Shown here in pieces: positions 7,277 through 7,948 of a stretch of 7,948 bases of DNA. Both the position numbers and the translations under genes were made by a program. The stretch spans positions 1-7,948 of the forward strand of contig CAVRZY010000301.1 of the NCBI GenBank assembly GCA_963725415.1, read 5' to 3'. Below the pieces are notes generated by a model, which saw nothing but the letters and a program-made list of their open reading frames with translations, had not been told where the DNA came from and made no database searches. Source of the DNA: CAVRZY01 sp963725415. Its GTDB lineage: Bacteria > Acidobacteriota > Terriglobia > Bryobacterales > Bryobacteraceae. The first letter of the stretch is position 1; every line of letters starts with the position of its first letter.

Positions 7277-7892
7277 TTATAGTAGCTCTTCATCAGGAGT
7301 ACTGAATAATCCAATCTCGTCATTGAATGCCATCATTTTCTGAAAAGTTCGTAGTAGATATCTTCAGTCAATGTATATTTTGAGACTGATTTGCCCACGA
7401 TTATAAGCGCACTTGGGTTGGCGGATTTTACGATTGACATTTTCACCAATATAAGCGACATGGTTGGCAATCCCCGCCTCAACTCCATCGTAATACACAT
7501 CAGCTTCCAGACTCACCATACCAATGAATGGCGACGATTTCTGAATAACGTGCCATGTCTTCCAGACCATTGGGTGTTTTCAGGTTCAACATACCATTGA
7601 TACTGCCGATATAGCACAAACCCTGTTCGTTTGCGATTTGAGCCATATGATAGGCGAGTTGCCGATATTGGCATCTTCACCGCGTGAAATCAGACCAATC
7701 CTCCAGGTCAATACCAGGCAGTTGATGGCGTTCCGCATCGGATAACCTTCCAGCGCGTCCTGCAAACTGCTCCTGGGCAGTTTGCCATGAAGCAAAAGCC
7801 TGCACGATAATACCTGTGGTTGCTTTTGCATACCATTGAAGCTGACGAGGTTTATCATTCAATAAACGAAATTCAGAATAGAATATATTATG
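7277..7892 (-). pseudogene. Unrecognised protein, frameshifted, possibly incomplete at its N-terminus
   Basis: I do not recognise the family. Joining frames on the minus strand gives a protein of roughly 200 residues. It starts around FRLLNDKPRQLQWYAKATTG, then FASWQTAQEQFAGRAGRLSD and LPGIDLEDWSDFTR. A shift follows near 7677 and the sequence continues LAYHMAQIANEQGLCYIGS and LEDMARYSEIVAIHWYGES. After a shift near 7520 comes LEADVYYDGVEAGIANHVAY and IGENVNRKIRQPKC, and after shifts near 7365-7335 KYTLTEDIYYELF and MMAFNDEIGLFSTPDEELL, with TAA at 7277-7279. The composition is that of a soluble globular protein; no signal peptide or membrane span is seen. The frame is open to 7892 but only a TTG (7860-7862) offers a start, so the true N-terminus may lie further upstream past another shift. 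It lies on the same strand as the Thr/Pro-LamG reading frame, 26 bases away, and could be part of the same protein. Confidence 0.45.
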
Positions 7893-7948
7893 TCATATGG
7901 ATGCCTGAATCGAATCAAAAATAAATCGATAAATGTTTCTTCTGTATT
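7893..7948. other. AT-rich right edge, no supported gene
   Basis: A short AT-rich stretch at the window edge. The minus strand is open in one frame (beginning NTEETFIDLF), which could be the frameshifted upstream part of the neighbouring protein, but it is too short to call. Confidence 0.3.

Noticed and set aside
7677..7679. In-frame TGA between SDFTR and RCQYRQLAYHM, which could suggest TGA read as an amino acid
   Set aside because: The neighbouring frame reads GEDANIG across the same bases, so a pair of compensating shifts explains it. Similar shifts occur throughout this region, and TGA serves as a stop or lies out of frame elsewhere.

Overview
The window looks like two different genomes joined at about position 5145-5168. 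The left part (1 to about 5159) is GC-rich, has long clean reading frames, and carries protein families typical of Acidobacteriota, probably the Solibacter/Bryobacter group: a Ser/Thr kinase fused to a TolB-like propeller, a secreted CehA/McbA-type metallohydrolase, and the C-terminal part of a VWFA-related acidobacterial-type protein. The right part (about 5159 to 7948) becomes progressively more AT-rich. Its frames are broken by many one- or two-base shifts, and it carries a SulP transporter piece plus a surface protein with a Thr/Pro-rich linker and a LamG-like domain. That linker style is common in Chloroflexota (Anaerolineae). The taxonomic reading is inference from gene content, not from a search.

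Layout: 1-61 overlapping GC-rich palindromes; 62-288 leader; 289-2922 (+) receptor-like kinase; 3121-4629 (+) secreted metallohydrolase with a strong ribosome binding site; 4651-4727 (+) tRNA-Arg(TCT) with encoded CCA; 4755-5159 (-) truncated VWA protein, convergent to the tRNA; junction; 5159-5923 (+) C-terminal half of a SulP permease with its STAS domain, broken by about five frameshifts; 5993-7250 (-) frameshifted Thr/Pro-linker and LamG protein, convergent to SulP; 7277-7892 (-) frameshifted protein of unknown family.

The left-hand genes do not form an obvious pathway. The kinase is a membrane sensor, the metallohydrolase an exported enzyme, and the VWA protein probably exported; they share only a cell-envelope theme. 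Most SulP frameshifts can be repaired by changing the length of a homopolymer run, and the repaired protein reads through without nonsense codons. This favours sequencing error in a low-coverage segment over true gene decay. I see no convincing new biological system. The main message is that the contig is probably chimeric and that right-hand gene calls need repair before interpretation.
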